Shown here: positions 1 to 10,033 of the stretch, one piece after another
Layout: each line of letters begins with the position of its first letter
Position numbering within the stretch: the first letter of the stretch is position 1
Assembly: GCF_023716665.1 (NCBI RefSeq)
Contig: NZ_CP071859.1
Coordinates: forward strand, 2,232,001-2,296,000
Reading direction: 5' to 3'
DNA length: 64,000 nt
Source: Vibrio sp. SCSIO 43135
GTDB taxonomy: Bacteria > Pseudomonadota > Gammaproteobacteria > Enterobacterales > Vibrionaceae
Made by a program: the position numbers and the translations under genes
The notes under the pieces: generated by a model
What the model saw: the letters and a program-made list of their open reading frames with translations, nothing else
What the model was told of the DNA's origin: nothing
The model's database searches: none

Positions 1-314
1 AAAGTACCATTCACCAAGACGTCAAGAGACTCACCAGCCACACGCTCTAGCTCAACCACCGAACCTTGGTTCAATTGCAGCAAGTTACGGATACTGATTT
101 GAGAACGCCCAACTTCCATTGAAATAGTCACTGGGATATCTAGGATCGTATCAAGTTTACGTCGCTCATCTTCTGAAATTGGAGATGAAGTATCTTTTAG
201 TTCATCTAACGGCGCGGCAAGAATATCGTCTACATCCACTTCCGGAGCAGCAGGGTCTTCACCTAAGGCAGCAGCCCATTCGTCCGCTAGTTTTTGGTCG
301 TCACTTGGTTCCAT
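1..314 (-). CDS. fliN: FliN, flagellar C-ring switch protein (partial, C-terminus outside window)
   Basis: Translating the reverse strand from the ATG at 312-314 gives an open frame to the window edge, about 104 residues. It has an acidic N-terminal tail starting MEPSDDQKLADEW, then the start of the SpoA (surface presentation of antigens) fold: LDIPVTISMEVGRS and NLLQLNQGSVVELERVAGE. This is the classic FliN core. FliN forms the lower C-ring of the motor with FliM and FliG and helps in CheY-P response and export. The last ~30 residues lie outside the window. It follows fliM by 14 bases, so it belongs to the fliKLMN operon. The call is secure; only the end is missing. Confidence 0.95.
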   Translation of the reverse strand, partial: MEPSDDQKLADEWAAALGEDPAAPEVDVDDILAAPLDELKDTSSPISEDERRKLDTILDIPVTISMEVGRSQISIRNLLQLNQGSVVELERVAGESLDVLVNGT

Positions 315-328
315 TTTTCATTACCTAC

Positions 329-1384
329 TTAATATTCTTCTTCATCATCGCCAGTCTCTTCTTCGAATTCAGACATGATGTCTTTTCCGAAGAATGCGAG
401 GTCCGTTTTAACGACATCTGGGCGTTTAATTTTCTCGGATACTTGCACCGCCATGTTCTCGCCTGCTCGTCCCATCTTCACACGGAATGTCGGCAATTCT
501 TCAACAAACATGGTGGCATGTTCAGGCATAGTGATTGGGATAATATCGCCAGCTTGAAGCTCCATTAGGTCGCGCAGCGAAATGTCTTGCTCGAGCAGAT
601 TAACTCGGAAATTCACCGGCACGTCCATAATTTCTTCACGCAGCGCAGAACTCCAACGGATATCGGTTTCCATCTTGTCCGATTGGACACCTGCATCGAG
701 CAGTTCACGAATCGGCTCAACCATGGAGTACGGCATAACGACATGGAAATCCCCGCCGCCACCATCGACTTCAATGTGGAAAGAGCTGACTACAATCACT
801 TCCGTCGGGCTGACGATATTCGCCATACTTGGGTTCACTTCAGAATCAAGATATTCGAACTCGACACCCATCACCGGCGACCAAGCCTCTTTGTAATCTT
901 CAAACACTATTTTTAATAGTAGTTGAACAATTCGTCTTTCCGTTGGAGTGAACTCGCGACCTTCAATACGGGCATGGAATCGACCATCACCGCCAAAGAA
1001 ATTTTCGACCAGAATAAAGACCAAACGCGCTTCCATAGTCACCAAGGCCGTACCTTTTAACGGCCTAAAGCGCACCATGTTCAAACTGGTTGGAACATAA
1101 AGGGTGTTCTGATATTCGCCAAACTTCATCATTTGAACGCCGTTTATCGACACTTCAGCAGTTTTGCGAAGCATGTTAAACAGGCTGATGCGTAAATGTC
1201 GTGCAAAACGCTCGTTGATTAGCTCGAGCGTTGGCATTCGACCACGAACTATTCGGTCTTGTGAGGAGAAGTCAAAATTGACGGCGGCGCCACTTTCGTC
1301 TTCTATTTCCTCTTCGACCTCTTCGACATCATCTACCCCGTGGAGTAGCGCATCAATTTCGTCTTGGCTTAATAAATCGGTCAC
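329..1384 (-). CDS. fliM: FliM, flagellar motor switch protein
   Basis: The 351-residue protein has the N-terminal CheY-P binding segment LLSQDEIDALLHGV, an acidic linker (residues ~18-30), a CheC-like middle domain that contacts FliG, and a C-terminal SpoA domain (LEQDISLRDLMELQAGDIIP). It sits in the C-ring between FliG and FliN and converts CheY-P binding into a change of rotation sense. The start is GTG at 1382-1384 with AGGTG just upstream. It is 7 bases from fliL, so the genes are co-transcribed. The length is normal for the family. Confidence 0.97.
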   Translation of the reverse strand: MTDLLSQDEIDALLHGVDDVEEVEEEIEDESGAAVNFDFSSQDRIVRGRMPTLELINERFARHLRISLFNMLRKTAEVSINGVQMMKFGEYQNTLYVPTSLNMVRFRPLKGTALVTMEARLVFILVENFFGGDGRFHARIEGREFTPTERRIVQLLLKIVFEDYKEAWSPVMGVEFEYLDSEVNPSMANIVSPTEVIVVSSFHIEVDGGGGDFHVVMPYSMVEPIRELLDAGVQSDKMETDIRWSSALREEIMDVPVNFRVNLLEQDISLRDLMELQAGDIIPITMPEHATMFVEELPTFRVKMGRAGENMAVQVSEKIKRPDVVKTDLAFFGKDIMSEFEEETGDDEEEY

Positions 1385-1391
1385 TCTGCAC

Positions 1392-1889
1392 CTACTGAAT
1401 TACAAAATCGGTAAACAAGACACGTTCAATAACGGGCTGTCCTACCGCTCGAGTTAGGCTGGCTTTAATATCTTCCGTTGCCTTATCTCTCAGCTCTACT
1501 CGTCCATTGGCACTGCGAAGTTGGTCAACGGTGGCAGAGGCAAAAGTGCCCAATAATGAACTTTCAATCAACGGCGAATGATAACGAGCTAAGTTTTCGT
1601 TCTCACTACCTCTTACCATTAACTGCACTTTGATCTGTACAAGCCTGTCTCGCTTATCGCCTGTTACGTTAAACAAGAAAGGCTGAGGAATGTTGACATA
1701 AGCAACTGGGTCGGCCGGCGTCACTGTTTGGGTATTCACCGTTTCTGCTGCAGGAGCAGGTTCATCGGAACCCATCAAAAAGAAAGCCGCACCACCGCCA
1801 CCTGCTATCAATACAACGACTGCAATAATGATGATAAGCAGTTTACTTTTCCCTTTGGGCGCATCTTGTTCTAGATCTTCGTCAGCCAT
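1392..1889 (-). CDS. fliL: FliL, flagellar basal-body-associated stator protein
   Basis: This 165-residue protein has a short charged cytoplasmic N-terminus (to ~15), one transmembrane helix (LLIIIIAVVVLIAGGGGAAFF, residues ~18-38) and a periplasmic FliL domain. The domain includes VNIPQPFLFNVTG and ends with TDFVIQ. FliL is an inner-membrane protein that surrounds or supports the stator units; in Vibrio these are the sodium-driven PomAB. The gene lies between fliK (32-base gap) and fliM in the late basal-body operon. Confidence 0.95.
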   Translation of the reverse strand: MADEDLEQDAPKGKSKLLIIIIAVVVLIAGGGGAAFFLMGSDEPAPAAETVNTQTVTPADPVAYVNIPQPFLFNVTGDKRDRLVQIKVQLMVRGSENENLARYHSPLIESSLLGTFASATVDQLRSANGRVELRDKATEDIKASLTRAVGQPVIERVLFTDFVIQ

Positions 1890-1921
1890 AACTTTCTCTA
1901 AACATGTAGTTTTTATATAGT

Positions 1922-4006
1922 TTATGCGTAATAACTAATTCCATCACGCTTTGTTGCGACATTCAAATCAAGATTGACGTCTGTATCAAGGTTTTCTTCC
2001 ATTCCAGCGGCTTCATTGCCGCTTCCTTGAGCATTATTGCCATTTTGTGCGCTATAACGCCCCTGTTGCTGGCCCGCACTTTGCTGCTGAACAGAAGTGT
2101 CATTTAACTGTACACCTTGCTGTGCCAACATCTCTCTTAACCTTGGCATAGACTGTTCAATAACATCTCGCGCCTGTTGGTTAGCAACGGTGAAATGTAC
2201 GGCTGTACCATCGCCATTCATATTCATTCTAATTTGCATACGTCCCAGTTCTGGCGGATCGAGACGAATGTCGATGTTTTTCAAGTTTTTCGACATCATC
2301 ATTTGTACACGTTCCGCAACCTGGTCTCCTGCCGTCTCTTTAGTCAGCATCATCGGTGTTTGAGCTTGCGCAGCACTTTCCACGCGAGCTTGTAGACTAT
2401 TTGGACCTTGTTGCGCCCCTGCCGCACCAGCAAATTGCTGAGCGCCGGTGACGTCTTGCTTGTCTTGGCCTTTTGCTAAGCTACTCACACCCTTAGCACC
2501 TAATGCTGCTTTCAATGCCGCCTGGTTATTAAGCTGCTGCTGTGGTACTTGGGGAGCCATATTCGCTGCTACCAGCTGCTGCATCTGCGCTTGAGATAAG
2601 TCCGAAGGCATGGATGACGCCATTTGAGTCATTGCCGCCTTGTCAACATTGATAGCAGTGGCCGTTTGTTGTGCCCCCTGCTGCTGGAGAGCTTGATGGA
2701 CTGATGCTGCAACTGCTGCCTGTTTCGCTTTGTTGCCTTGAGCATCTTGAGCTTGTGCTGCACTTGGGTCGGCTTGTTCGGTTGAATTCCAAGCTATTGC
2801 TCCTGCTGCAACTGCCGCCCCGGAGCCTGCGCTGCCCACACCACCACTTGTAACTCCCGACGCGCCAGCAGAACTCACCTGAGGGCTACCAGTAACTTGT
2901 ACTGACTGAGCAGACTTCACATCACCCTGCGCCGCCGCACCAACCCCCAGGGCAGCAGCCGCTTTCACGCTACCTTCCTCACCCGGAGTTAATTCCTCAA
3001 CCCCAGAGCTAACAATCGAAGCTTCCCCTTGGGGTGCTTTAGTCAAAGCCCCTTCTTCTGGCTTTTGGCCTACAACGGCTGCGGCCGTAGCCACTTTTAT
3101 TCCCGCATTTTGATTTGCTTCAGCGTCTGCTTGAGGGTTAGCACCTTTTACCTGATGAGTCGATGGGTCTTGCTGAATAAATCGCTTTGCCGACTCTGGA
3201 ATATTGTCCGACTGTTGAGCGTTGGCGGGCTGTTCTGAACTCGCAGCAAACTCATTAGGTGATTGCTGAGCGACCTTACCATCGCCGACAACGGAATCAT
3301 TTGAGCCTGCTTGAGATTTTGCTGCAACAGCTGCAGCAGCCACCTTAGGATCTTTCGGCTCGCCATCACTGATAACCTTTTCACCCTCTTGTTGAGGCAA
3401 AGGTTTGCCGTCTTTTGATTGTAAAGCATTGTTCGATTCATTTATTCGACCAAGCATCTCATCGGTTTCTTGTTTCGCTTTGGTTGCTTGCGCTTTTTCT
3501 GACTCTTCAGCACTCACTTTTTGCTGGGTTTGCTTGCCTGTATCAACCGATTCTGCTTCCGACAATTTAACTGTATCGCTATCTGATTGGGTATTTTTTT
3601 CTGCACTGCTTACTTGTGACGTTTTGGTTTCCTTAGTGTCACCTAGCTCGTTGCTTTCTTTACTTTTTTCAGCACTTGAGACGCTTTTCTCTTCATCATC
3701 GGAAGCATCTGCCTGCTTCAACACCTCATCAGTGCTTTCACTGCTTTTCTTAATCTCCGCTTTAGCCTCTTCGCTACTTGAAGATTCACCGTCAGTCGAT
3801 AACGATTTTTCTGTTGAAGACGACTTAGCGCTTTCTTCAACTTTTCCTTTTTCGTCAGAACCTTGCTCCCCTTCACCACTGATAAGAGAAGTAAGCTTGG
3901 ATAGAAAGCCTTCTGAGTCTTTAGATTCGGAACTGGCAGTCGCCCCCTCACTTGACGGGGTTTCTGATTTGGAAGAGCCAAAAACTGAGGATAAATTTAT
4001 ATTCAT
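1922..4006 (-). CDS. fliK: FliK, flagellar hook-length control protein
   Basis: With the start at ATG 4004-4006 (MNINLSSVFGSSKSE) the protein has 694 residues; an open frame continues upstream but would run through the sigma54 promoter at 4091-4106, so the longer start is rejected. Residues ~10-250 are rich in Ser, Glu and Lys, and ~250-570 rich in Ala and Gln: low-complexity ruler regions with little family conservation. The last ~130 residues hold the conserved FliK C-terminal domain (LDPPELGRMQIRMNM) that acts on FlhB to switch export specificity when the hook is finished. It is large compared with enteric FliK (~400 residues), as is usual in Vibrio. It is the first gene of the fliKLMN operon. 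Confidence 0.92.
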   Translation of the reverse strand: MNINLSSVFGSSKSETPSSEGATASSESKDSEGFLSKLTSLISGEGEQGSDEKGKVEESAKSSSTEKSLSTDGESSSSEEAKAEIKKSSESTDEVLKQADASDDEEKSVSSAEKSKESNELGDTKETKTSQVSSAEKNTQSDSDTVKLSEAESVDTGKQTQQKVSAEESEKAQATKAKQETDEMLGRINESNNALQSKDGKPLPQQEGEKVISDGEPKDPKVAAAAVAAKSQAGSNDSVVGDGKVAQQSPNEFAASSEQPANAQQSDNIPESAKRFIQQDPSTHQVKGANPQADAEANQNAGIKVATAAAVVGQKPEEGALTKAPQGEASIVSSGVEELTPGEEGSVKAAAALGVGAAAQGDVKSAQSVQVTGSPQVSSAGASGVTSGGVGSAGSGAAVAAGAIAWNSTEQADPSAAQAQDAQGNKAKQAAVAASVHQALQQQGAQQTATAINVDKAAMTQMASSMPSDLSQAQMQQLVAANMAPQVPQQQLNNQAALKAALGAKGVSSLAKGQDKQDVTGAQQFAGAAGAQQGPNSLQARVESAAQAQTPMMLTKETAGDQVAERVQMMMSKNLKNIDIRLDPPELGRMQIRMNMNGDGTAVHFTVANQQARDVIEQSMPRLREMLAQQGVQLNDTSVQQQSAGQQQGRYSAQNGNNAQGSGNEAAGMEENLDTDVNLDLNVATKRDGISYYA

Positions 4007-4090
4007 ACAGACGTTACTCTTGTAGACGTACCAAGTGCTGCATAAAACGGGGGAAACCAGCAGCAGTGAGAAAATACCTTGGACTACAAT

Positions 4091-4106
4091 TGCAAAAAAC
4101 ACGCCA
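4091..4106 (-). promoter_or_regulatory. Sigma54 promoter of the fliK operon
   Basis: The minus strand reads TGGCGT-GTTTT-TTGCA, matching the sigma54 -24/-12 consensus TGGCAC-N5-TTGCW at all but one base with correct spacing. It lies about 85 bases upstream of the fliK start in the only gap between fliJ and fliK. FlrC-dependent sigma54 transcription of class III flagellar genes is established in Vibrio; assignment here is by position and match. Confidence 0.8.
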
Positions 4107-4163
4107 ACCGGACATAACACGCAAACAATTTAACCGACTCGCGGTAAATTGCTCTAAGCCGAA

Positions 4164-4616
4164 TTAAAAAGAGTCGCGATTCGCTCTATTGCGGCTAAAT
4201 TGAAGCGTAGAAAACTCATCAAGTTGCTGTTGCTCCTTCCGAGCCAGTTGCTTTTGGCGTTCTGTTTGCTTTTTCTCTAGCATCCATTCATACGAACGAC
4301 GCTGCTTTCTTACTTCCATCCAGTGTTGCTGGCAGTTTTCAACCTGTGACTTAAAGTGGTTCTCTGCCTGCTTTTGCTTAGCAAGCGTTTCGTCTAACTG
4401 GGTCAAGAATCGGTTCAGGTGGCTATATTCGCTTGCCGTTAAACCGGACTTACCGCGATCGATCAATTGCTGACAGTAATCGAGGCGATACTGCTCAATT
4501 TGAGAAAGTTGGTCATAATAGTTTTCGAGTTCGACGCGCGCAGTATTCAACGCAAGTACCGCTTGTTCTTCGCGCTCTTTGGATTGGTCAAGTAGGAAAT
4601 CTAGTGCATTTTCCAT
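4164..4616 (-). CDS. fliJ: FliJ, flagellar export chaperone / ATPase stalk protein
   Basis: This 150-residue protein is almost entirely helical and charged (for example LAKQKQAENHFKSQVENC), predicting the antiparallel coiled coil of FliJ. FliJ inserts into the FliI ATPase ring like the gamma subunit of F-ATPase, links it to FlhA and escorts export chaperones. It follows fliI by 59 bases and is the last gene of fliEFGHIJ. The sequence is weakly conserved, so the call rests on length, coiled-coil nature and position. Confidence 0.9.
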   Translation of the reverse strand: MENALDFLLDQSKEREEQAVLALNTARVELENYYDQLSQIEQYRLDYCQQLIDRGKSGLTASEYSHLNRFLTQLDETLAKQKQAENHFKSQVENCQQHWMEVRKQRRSYEWMLEKKQTERQKQLARKEQQQLDEFSTLQFSRNRANRDSF

Positions 4617-4675
4617 CGCTTATGTATGAACTCTTCCGTTAACAGTAACAATGACGTTTGAACTTACCGTAAGCG

Positions 4676-5995
4676 TTATGCTTGCAGCACATTTTTAAGC
4701 ATGCCAATACACATATCGTAAGGCACACTTTGTGTCATACCTTGTTGCAAATACTCGTCCAGCTTCGGCTTGAGAGTAAACGCACTGTCTATCGCAGGAT
4801 CGGTGCCTGGTTTATACGCGCCAATAGAAACAAGGTCTTGGTTCTTACGACAAATAGAAAGCACCTGTCTAACCGCTTTAGACATTAGGACATGTTCTTC
4901 GGTTGTGATTTGCGGCATAACACGACTCACCGACTTCTCAACATCTATCGCTGGATAATGACCGGCATCGGCCATTTCACGTGATAGTACAATGTGCCCA
5001 TCAAGAATCGCACGAGAAGCATCGGCAATAGGGTCTTGGAGGTCGTCACCTTCTGTAAGTACGGTAAAAAAGGCTGTAATTGAGCCTTGTTCATCCCCGC
5101 CATTACCAGCGCGTTCGACCAGAGCGGGCAGCTTAGCGAACACAGAAGGCGGATAACCTTTCGTAGCTGGTGGTTCGCCTACCGACAAAGCAATCTCACG
5201 TTGCGCCTGAGCAAAACGAGTCAATGAGTCCATAAGCAAAAGAACATCCAACCCTTGATCGCGAAAATACTCTGCAATAGTCAGAGCGGTTTGGCACCCT
5301 TTCAGCCGCATTAATGGTGACGAATCGGCTGGTGCAGCGACAACAACGGAGCGCTGACGTCCATCAACACCAAGAATTTCTTCAATGAATTCTTTTACTT
5401 CTCGGCCACGCTCACCAATCAAACCAACAACAACGACTTGAGCGGTAGTTCCTCGCGTCATCATCCCTAAAGTGACCGACTTACCCACCCCCGAACCTGC
5501 AAACAGGCCAATACGCTGCCCTTTGCCGACAGTAAGTAGGCCATTGATAGCCTTCAAGCCCACATCGAGAGGTTCAGTGATTGGTTTTCTTGCCAGAGGA
5601 TTAATAGGTTCAGCATTAAAGGCGGCTCTTTGATCGGAATAAATCGGCCCTAAGCCATCCAATGGATTACCAACGCCATCGATGACTCGGCCAAGTAACT
5701 CCATCCCAACAGGTAAACCCGCTTCACTGGTTAAAGGCGTTACTTTTGCACCCGGTAATACCCCGGTGATTTGCTCACTCGGCATAAGATAGAGGTTATC
5801 ACCCGAGAAGCCGACAACTTCGGCCTCCATAGAACCATTCATGGTTTCAACCGTACACAGGCTCCCGATCGGAGCGCGACAGCCTGTCGCTTCTAATGTT
5901 AAACCAACCACTCGAACAAGCTTGCCTGAAGCCACGGGGCGACAAGTCAAACCTTGGGTTTGATATTGGCTTAAGCGTTCTGCGAGGGCTAACAT
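4676..5995 (-). CDS. fliI: FliI, flagellum-specific export ATPase
   Basis: The 439-residue F1-beta-like ATPase has Walker [11 protein letters not shown] near residue 167 and the hydrophobic Walker B strand [14 protein letters not shown] near 250, followed by [19 protein letters not shown]. It hydrolyses ATP at the cytoplasmic base of the export apparatus to unload chaperones and feed substrates to FlhAB. Its start codon overlaps the stop of fliH by one base (TAATG), which indicates translational coupling. Length and motifs are standard. Confidence 0.97.
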   Translation of the reverse strand: MLALAERLSQYQTQGLTCRPVASGKLVRVVGLTLEATGCRAPIGSLCTVETMNGSMEAEVVGFSGDNLYLMPSEQITGVLPGAKVTPLTSEAGLPVGMELLGRVIDGVGNPLDGLGPIYSDQRAAFNAEPINPLARKPITEPLDVGLKAINGLLTVGKGQRIGLFAGSGVGKSVTLGMMTRGTTAQVVVVGLIGERGREVKEFIEEILGVDGRQRSVVVAAPADSSPLMRLKGCQTALTIAEYFRDQGLDVLLLMDSLTRFAQAQREIALSVGEPPATKGYPPSVFAKLPALVERAGNGGDEQGSITAFFTVLTEGDDLQDPIADASRAILDGHIVLSREMADAGHYPAIDVEKSVSRVMPQITTEEHVLMSKAVRQVLSICRKNQDLVSIGAYKPGTDPAIDSAFTLKPKLDEYLQQGMTQSVPYDMCIGMLKNVLQA

Positions 5996-6795
5996 TACTC
6001 ACCACCATTGTGGCGATTAGAACCACAAAAGCTTTGCAAAACGTTCCGAATACGCTCTTCCATTCGATAATTCACACTCGATTCACCCGCTTCTATTTGC
6101 ACATCTCCACGGTTAAGCGCTGGCTCTGCAACCAGCGTCCAATTGCGAAAATCGAGTTCATTTTCACCGTAAGCAGAGCGGATAATATCGACGTCTTCAG
6201 GGTGGAGTTTCAACGTAATCGCGTGACCAGAAATTGGCAATGCTTCTACCGATTGCTTAATGGTATCGAGGATTACCTGTGGATTGGTTTGAGCTTCAAC
6301 ATGAACAACTTCCTTCACTAGCGTGAGCACCATGTCGACTAATTGTTTTTCAACTTGAGCATTCATCAGCTCTAACGGCTGAGCAAACTGATTGGCAAGC
6401 CCTACAAAGGTGTGAACTTGCTGCTGAATAAACTCTTGTCCCTCGGCAACACCTTGTAACTTACCTTGTTCTAGCCCTTCTTGGTGCCCTGCTTCTAGGC
6501 CCTGCTCTTTGCCTTTGTCATAGCCTTGTTTAAAGCCAGCCTCTTGGCCTTGCATTAGACCATCTTGATAAGCGCCTTGCTTGATCAGCTCAATTTCTTC
6601 TTCTGTGAGTTGAAGTGGCTCTTCTTCGGCAGGCTCATCAAAGTTAGGTACCCAGCTTGGGTCATAGTTAAGCGCAGTATCCTTCGCCTGTTTATTAACT
6701 TCAGAGCCGTAGTCAGGTAGGCCCCATTTCTTAGGCTGCTCGACTGATTCATCATTATCGAGGCGCAAAAAGCCTCGTTTCCTTTCACCTGACAT
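5995..6795 (-). CDS. fliH: FliH, regulator of the flagellar export ATPase
   Basis: The protein has 266 residues from ATG at 6793-6795, which has AGGTGA eight bases upstream; a GTG four codons earlier is a weaker choice. The middle part (residues ~85-125) has spaced glycines ([21 protein letters not shown]), the GxxxG repeat typical of FliH. The C-terminal half is the FliH/HrpE/V-ATPase E-subunit-like domain. FliH dimers hold FliI in the cytoplasm and dock it to FliN in the C-ring. It is coupled to fliI downstream. Confidence 0.94.
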   Translation of the reverse strand: MSGERKRGFLRLDNDESVEQPKKWGLPDYGSEVNKQAKDTALNYDPSWVPNFDEPAEEEPLQLTEEEIELIKQGAYQDGLMQGQEAGFKQGYDKGKEQGLEAGHQEGLEQGKLQGVAEGQEFIQQQVHTFVGLANQFAQPLELMNAQVEKQLVDMVLTLVKEVVHVEAQTNPQVILDTIKQSVEALPISGHAITLKLHPEDVDIIRSAYGENELDFRNWTLVAEPALNRGDVQIEAGESSVNYRMEERIRNVLQSFCGSNRHNGGE

Positions 6796-6858
6796 GCTCG
6801 GTTTCACCTGACTGTGTAGTCTCGACTCGCTTTAATGAAGCAGTCGCTTAAAGAAAAA

Positions 6859-7914
6859 TTATAGGAACTCGTCTGCGCCGCCAGACAACATGATCTCACC
6901 GTTGTCGGCCATTCGGCGCGCAATGGCCAGAATTTCTTTCTGAGCAGTCTCGACATCAGAAACTTTAACCGGCGGCATTGCTTCAAGGTCATCACGCATC
7001 ATCTCAGCTGCACGTTTAGACATGTTCTTGAAGATCTTATCGCGCAGTGCATCGTCAGCACCTTTAAGCGACTTCTGCAATACATCTTGTGGTACATCAC
7101 GCAGCAACTTCTGAATACCTTGGTCGTCCACTTCGATAAGATTCTCGAATACAAACATAAGGTCTTGGATTTGCGTCGCCATATCTTCGTCTTGGTCGCG
7201 AATCTGATCCATGAGAATACCTTCGACATTGTTGTCCATGTAGTTCATGATCTCTGCGGCAGCTTTCAGGCCACCGATCTTGGCCGCTTGCGCGCCCGCT
7301 TGGCCCGCAAACTGTTTCTCCATGATCTCGTTCAATTCGGCTAGTGCAGAAGGTTGGACTTCTTCAAGGTTCGCAATACGCATCATAAGATCCAATCGGT
7401 CACGCTCGGCAAACTGAGATAAGATTTCCGCTGACTGATCCGCCTCTAAGTAAGAAAGAACGATGGTTTGAATCTGAGGGTGCTCGTTGATGATGATAGA
7501 AGCCACTTGACGAGGGTCCATCCACTTCAACGAGTCTAGGCCTTTCGAGCCCGTACCTAGAAGGATTTGGTCTACTAAGTTATTGGCTTTATCTTCACCT
7601 AATGCCGCAACGAGGGCGTTACGCATGAAGTCTTCGCTGCCCATACCAATGTTGGTGTATTTTTGAATATCTTCTAAAAAGGCGCGGTGTACTGCTCCCA
7701 CCTTTTCTTGACTCAGATCCGCAGCCCTTGCCATCGCGCTACCAACACGCTGAACCTGCTTCGGTTCTAAATGGCGAATAATACCCGCAGCGTCATCTTC
7801 ATTGAGGCTTAACAGCAGAATCGCGGCCTTTTCGTCACCGCTAATCGTCGAGATGTCGACGGCGTTCTCGTCTTCGCCGTTGCCATTTTCTTGAGGTACA
7901 ATTTCGTTAGGCAT
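6859..7914 (-). CDS. fliG: FliG, flagellar rotor / motor torque protein
   Basis: This 351-residue protein contains the three FliG armadillo-like domains: an N-terminal FliF-binding part (EKAAILLLSLNEDDAAGIIRHL), a middle domain with the EHPQTI-like motif (here NEHPQIQTIVLSYL) and the C-terminal torque domain with charged residues facing the stator (RDVPQDVLQKSLKGAD, ANNGEIML-like end). It forms the upper C-ring. The start overlaps the 3' end of fliF by eight bases, so translation is coupled. Confidence 0.97.
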   Translation of the reverse strand: MPNEIVPQENGNGEDENAVDISTISGDEKAAILLLSLNEDDAAGIIRHLEPKQVQRVGSAMARAADLSQEKVGAVHRAFLEDIQKYTNIGMGSEDFMRNALVAALGEDKANNLVDQILLGTGSKGLDSLKWMDPRQVASIIINEHPQIQTIVLSYLEADQSAEILSQFAERDRLDLMMRIANLEEVQPSALAELNEIMEKQFAGQAGAQAAKIGGLKAAAEIMNYMDNNVEGILMDQIRDQDEDMATQIQDLMFVFENLIEVDDQGIQKLLRDVPQDVLQKSLKGADDALRDKIFKNMSKRAAEMMRDDLEAMPPVKVSDVETAQKEILAIARRMADNGEIMLSGGADEFL

Positions 7915-9652
7915 CTTGCATCCAATTCTTCACTACTTGAGCTGCTAGCTCAGGTTCATTCGCCACTAAAGCACGCACAGCTTTCAACACGTCTTCATCT
8001 TTATGTAAGTTTGGTAGGTCAATGCTAGAGCCAAATTCAAACAGCTCTCCACCTTCTATATCACCGCCGATTAGGCTGGTTTCACCATCCATACCGATTG
8101 GCAAGCCATCTGGACCGTATGTTTGATCGTCTTCTTCAGCAGCAGGGTTAAGCAGTTTTTTCATTGCAGGACGAACCAGCACTAGAACCACAACAATAAT
8201 GACCAACGCACTGGCGAACCAACGAACCCAGTCGTTGAAGTTTGGATGTTCCCAAATCGGCACGTCTGCAATGCTTTCAATTTCAGGCTCAGCAAACTGC
8301 ATGCTCAGAACATTCAGTAAATCACCACGATTCTCGCTAAACCCTACCGCTCCAATTAAAACTTGGCGTATAGAATTGAGCTCGGCATCTGAAAGAGGCG
8401 TGTAGGTTGTTTCACCGGTATTCGGATCCACCGATGCGCGATTTTTTATCGCGACCGCAACTGTCTGACGATTCACGACACCGGTCTGGCGACGCTCATG
8501 GCTAATAGTAGTGTCTAACTCAAAGTTCCGCGTCGCTTCTTTATGAACCGAGCCTTGCCCCAGCATCGAACCATCTTTCATTTGCGCTACGTCTTGCGGA
8601 ATAGAAGCATCTGCCGGTGGTTGGTTACTCAGAGCGCCTGGCACACCAGCAACAACATTCCCGTTGTTGTAATCTTCTAAGGTGTACTCACTTCGCGTTG
8701 ATGGAGTATTAGGATCAAACTGTTTGCGTGTTTGCTCGATCGCGCTGAAGTCCAGTTCAATATCCACTTGAGCGGTATAATTACCAAAGCCTAAGATTGG
8801 AATAAGAACTGAGTCAATCTTGTCACGTAGCGCTTGTTCCTGTTTGCGCTCTAACTCGTGTTCTTTACGGCGAGCAGATGAGGCAGGATCTTGAGAACCA
8901 GAGCTAAGAAGACGACCATGTTGGTCGGTGACCGTCACTCTGGTTGGTTTCATTCCAGGAACTGCACTCGCAACCATATCTACCACAGAATCGACTTCAC
9001 CCTGCTTTAGTACAGAGCCAGTACCTAGAGTCAAAAAGACTGAAGCTGAAGCTTCTTGGTTATGACGAACGAACACGCTTTGTTTTGGTAAAGCAAGTAA
9101 AACGCGAGCACGTCGTACTTGTTTCATTTCCTCAATCGCTTTAGACAGTTGGCGTTCTCGGCTCAGCTTTAATCGTTCTAATTCAAGACGCTGTGATACA
9201 CCGAACCCCATATCTTGAAGCAAGATTTCATCACCAGCTTCAGTTTGGTTATTTAAACCTGCACGGGCCAAATCAAGTTTCAGGCCACTGTATTCGGTAG
9301 CCGGTACTAAAATCGTATTGCCTTCAAGCTTGTAGGACAGTTTTTTCTGGTCGAGGTAGTCAAGGACAGGAATCAACTCATCGGTTTCATACGCACCCAA
9401 AGGGCGCATCTCTGGCTCTTTCACCCAGAAGAACAACATGACGATAAGCGCCACACAAATCGAAATCGATAGTACAAGTACGACTTGGCGTAGCAGATCC
9501 AAATCCCCCATCGCAAAATCAAACTTCGATGAGTCTTTTTCATTTAAATCAGGGTTTTGCTGCTCAACATCCAGATCCGAGCTGGCAACCATCGCATGGC
9601 TGTCAGCGGAGTCGGATAGTGCGAGATCTGTTGTTTGATTCTGGTCTGCCAC
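7907..9652 (-). CDS. fliF: FliF, flagellar MS-ring protein
   Basis: The 581-residue protein has a polar N-terminal tail, a first transmembrane helix near residue 55 (VVLVLSISICVALIVMLFFW), the secretin-like YscJ/FliF ring-building motifs (SYKLEGNTILVPATEY and ALPKQSVFVRHNQEASASV), a periplasmic collar, and a second transmembrane helix near 460 (WFASALVIIVVVLVLVRP). The cytoplasmic tail ends with ELAAQVVKNWMQDA, which binds FliG. About 25 subunits form the MS ring around the export gate. It follows fliE by 16 bases. Confidence 0.97.
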   Translation of the reverse strand: MADQNQTTDLALSDSADSHAMVASSDLDVEQQNPDLNEKDSSKFDFAMGDLDLLRQVVLVLSISICVALIVMLFFWVKEPEMRPLGAYETDELIPVLDYLDQKKLSYKLEGNTILVPATEYSGLKLDLARAGLNNQTEAGDEILLQDMGFGVSQRLELERLKLSRERQLSKAIEEMKQVRRARVLLALPKQSVFVRHNQEASASVFLTLGTGSVLKQGEVDSVVDMVASAVPGMKPTRVTVTDQHGRLLSSGSQDPASSARRKEHELERKQEQALRDKIDSVLIPILGFGNYTAQVDIELDFSAIEQTRKQFDPNTPSTRSEYTLEDYNNGNVVAGVPGALSNQPPADASIPQDVAQMKDGSMLGQGSVHKEATRNFELDTTISHERRQTGVVNRQTVAVAIKNRASVDPNTGETTYTPLSDAELNSIRQVLIGAVGFSENRGDLLNVLSMQFAEPEIESIADVPIWEHPNFNDWVRWFASALVIIVVVLVLVRPAMKKLLNPAAEEDDQTYGPDGLPIGMDGETSLIGGDIEGGELFEFGSSIDLPNLHKDEDVLKAVRALVANEPELAAQVVKNWMQDA

Positions 9653-9668
9653 TGTTACTACCTAATCA

Positions 9669-9980
9669 TTAAACCGGCATGTTCATTAGTTCTTTATAAG
9701 CTTCAACCAACTTATTACGAACTTGGATAGTTGCATCAAATGCGACACTGGATTTGTTACGAGCGATCATTACGTCCGAAAGAGACACATTTTCGTCACC
9801 ACGGTCAAAACGCATTTGCAAGTCGCCTGAGGTTTTCTGTAATCCATTTACGTTATTAATCGCTTTGGTCAGCATATCACCAAAGTCGGCACCTACTTTT
9901 TGCCCAGTCGGCGCAGGTGTCGTGTTGGTCGCTTCAAGCCTCATTGCTTGCATTTCGCTGTTTAGACCGTCGATTCTCAT
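9669..9980 (-). CDS. fliE: FliE, flagellar hook-basal body adaptor
   Basis: From ATG 9978-9980 (MRIDGLNSEMQAM; GAGGGA precedes it) the protein has 103 residues. The C-terminal half has the conserved FliE signature FDRGDENVSLSDVMIARNKS and ends in a helix with AYKELMNMPV. FliE joins the MS ring to the proximal rod and is an early export substrate. It is first in fliEFGHIJ, 54 bases downstream of a sigma54 promoter. Confidence 0.96.
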   Translation of the reverse strand: MRIDGLNSEMQAMRLEATNTTPAPTGQKVGADFGDMLTKAINNVNGLQKTSGDLQMRFDRGDENVSLSDVMIARNKSSVAFDATIQVRNKLVEAYKELMNMPV

Positions 9981-10033
9981 TGTTCCCTCGGCTGCCAATT
10001 CTTTGACTTTTGCATTAGTTCTTTAGTTAGTTC

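Noticed and set aside
3405..4025. 206-codon plus-strand open frame opposite fliK
   Set aside because: It is made by the low-complexity Ser/Glu/Lys codons of fliK read backwards; its Ser/Leu-rich protein resembles no family and has no SD.
4007..4120. Longer N-terminus of FliK with a hydrophobic stretch
   Set aside because: It would run through the sigma54 promoter, so it is unlikely to be in the mRNA; no SD is present.
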